From: JBBQSN01 sp038213835
Lineage (GTDB): Bacteria; Actinomycetota; Actinomycetes; Actinomycetales; CAWJMD01
Length of the DNA: 7,180 nucleotides
Direction: 5' to 3'
NCBI GenBank assembly: GCA_038213835.1
Contig: JBBQSN010000167.1
Location: 1 to 7,180 of the forward strand
This document shows positions 5,901 to 7,180 of the stretch, in pieces; within the stretch, counting starts at the first letter, position 1; each line of letters begins with the position of its first letter. The translations under genes and the position numbers were made by a program. The notes beneath the pieces were generated by a model. The model was not told where the DNA came from and made no database searches. It saw nothing but the letters and a program-made list of their open reading frames with translations.

Positions 5901-5930
5901 CACCCGGACGGGTGAGCCCCGGTGCCGGGG
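5901..5930 (-). terminator. Two consecutive GC-rich hairpins after the BldM-like gene
   Basis: Four bases after the stop codon (5935-5937), CCCCGG/CCGGGG (5930-5917, two-base gap) is followed by CACCCG/CGGGTG (5914-5901, two-base gap), each with six perfect base pairs. There is no T-run. Such U-less double hairpins are plausible terminators in actinobacteria, separating the regulator from the sigma gene; they could also act as an attenuator or mRNA 3'-end stabiliser. Confidence 0.5.
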
Positions 5931-5934
5931 GACG

Positions 5935-6546
5935 CTAGCGGACGAGGCCGGCGCGGTAGCCGAGCGCCACGGCCTGGGCGCGGTCGGCGGCACCGAGCTT
6001 GCGGAACAGCCGGCGGGCATGGGTCTTGACGGTGTCCTCGGACAGGAACAGCTCGCGGCCGATCTCGGCGTTGCTGCGGCCCCGGCTCATGCCGGTGAGC
6101 ACCTGCACCTCGCGCTCGGTGAGCTCCGGCGCCTTGCTGGTGGGCGTGGTGCCGGCCGGTGAGGGGCCCTGGGGGCGGCGCCCCTCGGTGATGACGTGCA
6201 GCACCGCGGCGGACAGCTCCTCGCGGGCGGCGTCCTTGGCGACGTAGCCGCGGGCGCCCCCGCTGACGGCACGGGTCGCGCCGTCACCGTCCTCGGGCCC
6301 GATCAGCATGATGACGTTGGCCTCGGGGTGCCGCTCGACCAGCTGGCGGGTGCTCTCGACACCGCCCAGGCCGGGCATCCGGACGTCCATCAGGACGACC
6401 GACGGACGCTCGACCGGCCAGCGCGCGAGGCACTCCTCGCCGCTGCTCGCCGTGATGACGCGCGTCACCCCGGGAACGGGCGAGATCGCGCGCTTCAGCG
6501 ACTCGCGGACCGTGCCGGAGTCGTCGCAGACGAGCACCGTGGACAT
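5935..6546 (-). CDS. bldM: BldM-like orphan response regulator (NarL/LuxR type)
   Basis: A 203-residue DNA-binding regulator with a receiver domain (about 1-120), a Pro/Thr/Ser linker (124-138) and a LuxR-type helix-turn-helix (about 140-203). Receiver features: acidic pair Asp8-Asp9, Asp54 in VVLMDVRMPG, Lys104. The usual Thr/Ser switch after strand 4 is Ile82 (VIMLIGPED). The C-terminal part with GRSNAEIGRELFLSEDTVKTHARRL (in pieces, 156-180) and the final GLVR is almost the same as I recall for Streptomyces BldM, a developmental regulator that acts as homodimer or as heterodimer with WhiI and does not need phosphorylation at Asp54. No histidine kinase is adjacent. The ATG at 6546 is preferred: GAGGG lies 7 bases upstream and receiver homology begins there; the in-frame upstream extension to 6657 looks non-coding. 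The gene precedes the sigma/anti-sigma pair, as bldM does in Streptomyces as far as I recall. Whether this organism differentiates cannot be told from the window. Confidence 0.87.
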   Translation of the reverse strand: MSTVLVCDDSGTVRESLKRAISPVPGVTRVITASSGEECLARWPVERPSVVLMDVRMPGLGGVESTRQLVERHPEANVIMLIGPEDGDGATRAVSGGARGYVAKDAAREELSAAVLHVITEGRRPQGPSPAGTTPTSKAPELTEREVQVLTGMSRGRSNAEIGRELFLSEDTVKTHARRLFRKLGAADRAQAVALGYRAGLVR

Positions 6547-6553
6547 GTCACCA

Positions 6554-6558
6554 CCCTC
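6554..6558 (-). promoter_or_regulatory. Ribosome binding site of the BldM-like gene
   Basis: GAGGG, 7 bases upstream of the ATG at 6544-6546. It supports the short form beginning MSTVLVCDD over the in-frame extension. Confidence 0.6.
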
Positions 6559-6573
6559 GACGAGGCGTCCCCC

Positions 6574-6584
6574 GCAACGGTTGC
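6574..6584. promoter_or_regulatory. Palindrome GCAACGGTTGC in the BldM-like gene leader
   Basis: Perfect inverted repeat GCAAC-G-GTTGC, starting 28 bases upstream of the ATG, flanked by CCC and CGGGG that extend the symmetry imperfectly. It is AT-richer than its surroundings. It could be an operator or a leader stem-loop; no known consensus is claimed. Confidence 0.35.
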
Positions 6585-6685
6585 GCGGGGCCGTGGACCA
6601 GGCGGAGGACCTTCCGAGCTCATCCCGGGGTGCTCCGTCTGGGTACCCCATCGGCACCCGGTCGCCTCGACCTGAGCCCCGACAC

Positions 6686-6704
6686 CGCTCCGGAGCGTAT
6701 CCGG
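6686..6704. promoter_or_regulatory. Overlapping palindromes with a possible -10 (TACGCT) upstream of the BldM-like gene
   Basis: CGCTCCGGAGCG (6686-6697) is a perfect 12-bp palindrome and shares bases with CCGGA-N5-TCCGG (6690-6704). On the minus strand TACGCT (6699-6694) fits TANNNT and lies inside them. No good -35 is present. Together they look like a promoter covered by an operator, but a loopless palindrome also arises easily in such GC-rich DNA. The rest of the 175-base gap holds GGTCG-N3-CGACC (6660-6672) and GGGTACCC (6641-6648) and no gene. Confidence 0.3.
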
Positions 6705-6721
6705 CGAACCGGCGACCGCGC

Positions 6722-7180
6722 TCAGTCGGTGCGCTGGGTGTCCAGGTAGCGGGTCACCTCGGACACGGCGTCCGGCAGCGAGACCAGCAGCCCGACCTCG
6801 GGGTCGACGCCGGCCAGGCCCCACCCGGGTCCCGCGGCGAACAGGCGGGTCTTCGGCGAGGCGCGGCGCAGCAGCGGCAGCGGGTCCTCGGACGGCAGGC
6901 GCAGCGCCAGGACGACCGCCACCTGCGGCGTGGTGCGGCGCAGGGACTCGGCGAGCGCCTGCGCCGGGATCGCCTGGCCGAGCACCCTGGCCCCGACCCC
7001 GACCTCGCTGAGGGCAGCGGACAGCGCGTGCAGCGGCAGCCAGTGGTCCTCCTGCGGGGCGCAGGCCAGCAGCACGGCCGGCTCGCCGGGCACCACCGCG
7101 CTGCCGCGGACCAGCTCGCCGAGGATCACGGTGCTGAGCATGTGCTCGACGTCGATGCCGCCACCTGTGGCCACGAACCG
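6722..7180 (-). CDS. Cobalamin-binding-domain protein, probably a MerR-family regulator (N-terminus outside window)
   Basis: The last 152 residues of a protein whose start lies beyond the right edge; the frame is open to base 7180 and the apparent GTG at 7174 is internal. Visible: the end of a helical cap domain with Glu12-His13 (DVEHML), then a Rossmann-like B12-binding domain starting at AVLLACAPQEDHWLPLHALSAAL (35-57, in pieces). His46 sits where the lower cobalt ligand of the DxHxxG motif lies, here written ExHxxP-like; GPGWG at 117-121 matches the later Gly-rich loop. This layout is that of CarH-like and other actinobacterial MerR-B12 regulators, in which adenosylcobalamin and light or B12 supply control DNA binding. 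The expected Trp nine residues before Glu-His is Phe2. The DNA-binding part is not visible, so a stand-alone B12 protein or another fusion cannot be excluded. It lies 175 bases upstream of the BldM-like gene and on the same strand. Confidence 0.72.
   Translation of the reverse strand, partial: RFVATGGGIDVEHMLSTVILGELVRGSAVVPGEPAVLLACAPQEDHWLPLHALSAALSEVGVGARVLGQAIPAQALAESLRRTTPQVAVVLALRLPSEDPLPLLRRASPKTRLFAAGPGWGLAGVDPEVGLLVSLPDAVSEVTRYLDTQRTD

Noticed and set aside
5796..6020. Upstream extension of the sigma factor frame
   Set aside because: It runs through the double hairpin and into the BldM-like gene, has no family similarity, and the ribosome site is at 5800-5806.
6547..6657. 37-residue N-terminal extension of the BldM-like protein
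   Set aside because: Receiver homology begins at the ATG at 6546, which has its own ribosome site; the extension contains the leader palindrome.
6495..6824. 109-codon minus-strand frame between the B12-domain gene and the BldM-like gene
   Set aside because: It overlaps both genes in another frame, is Arg/Gly/Pro-rich and has no recognisable domain or ribosome site.

Overview
The window comes from a high-GC actinobacterium. Third codon positions are almost all G or C, five of the six visible start sites use GTG or lie beyond the edge, and the gene families (BldM-type regulator, SigD/RsdA pair, GuaB beside GuaB3) are actinobacterial. I cannot fix the genus. All six genes lie on the minus strand, so the window reads biologically from right to left. 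There is no sign of a mobile element, CRISPR array, tRNA or rRNA.

Layout in transcription order: (1) 7180-6722, the C-terminal part of a B12-binding-domain protein, probably a MerR-type regulator that starts outside the window; (2) a 175-base gap with several short palindromes; (3) 6546-5935, an orphan NarL/LuxR-type response regulator closely resembling BldM; (4) a 139-base gap with two back-to-back GC hairpins and a possible promoter; (5) 5795-5175, an ECF sigma factor of the SigD/ShbA type; (6) 5178-4033, its membrane-anchored anti-sigma partner, RsdA-like, overlapping the sigma gene by four bases and carrying an 18-bp coding tandem repeat; (7) 4023-2521, guaB (IMP dehydrogenase with two CBS domains); (8) 2462-1341, guaB3, a CBS-less IMPDH paralogue with His where the catalytic Cys should be; (9) 1326-1, glpD, glycerol-3-phosphate dehydrogenase, cut by the left edge.

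The order sigma factor, anti-sigma, guaB, guaB3 matches what I recall of the M. tuberculosis sigD-rsdA-guaB2-guaB3 region, and a bldM-sigma-guaB order matches what I recall of Streptomyces. This is therefore a conserved chromosomal locus and not an accessory island. It puts transcription control (developmental regulator, alternative sigma and its brake) directly upstream of the committed step of GTP synthesis and of glycerol phosphate metabolism. Genes 5 and 6 are clearly one translational unit. guaB follows after 9 bases but seems to have its own leaderless promoter; guaB3 and glpD follow closely enough to be cotranscribed.

I found no wholly new system. The points most worth checking are the leaderless guaB promoter built on the anti-sigma stop codon, the His-for-Cys GuaB3, the degenerate receiver of the BldM-like regulator, the 18-bp repeat array in the anti-sigma linker, and the B12-binding regulator next to bldM.
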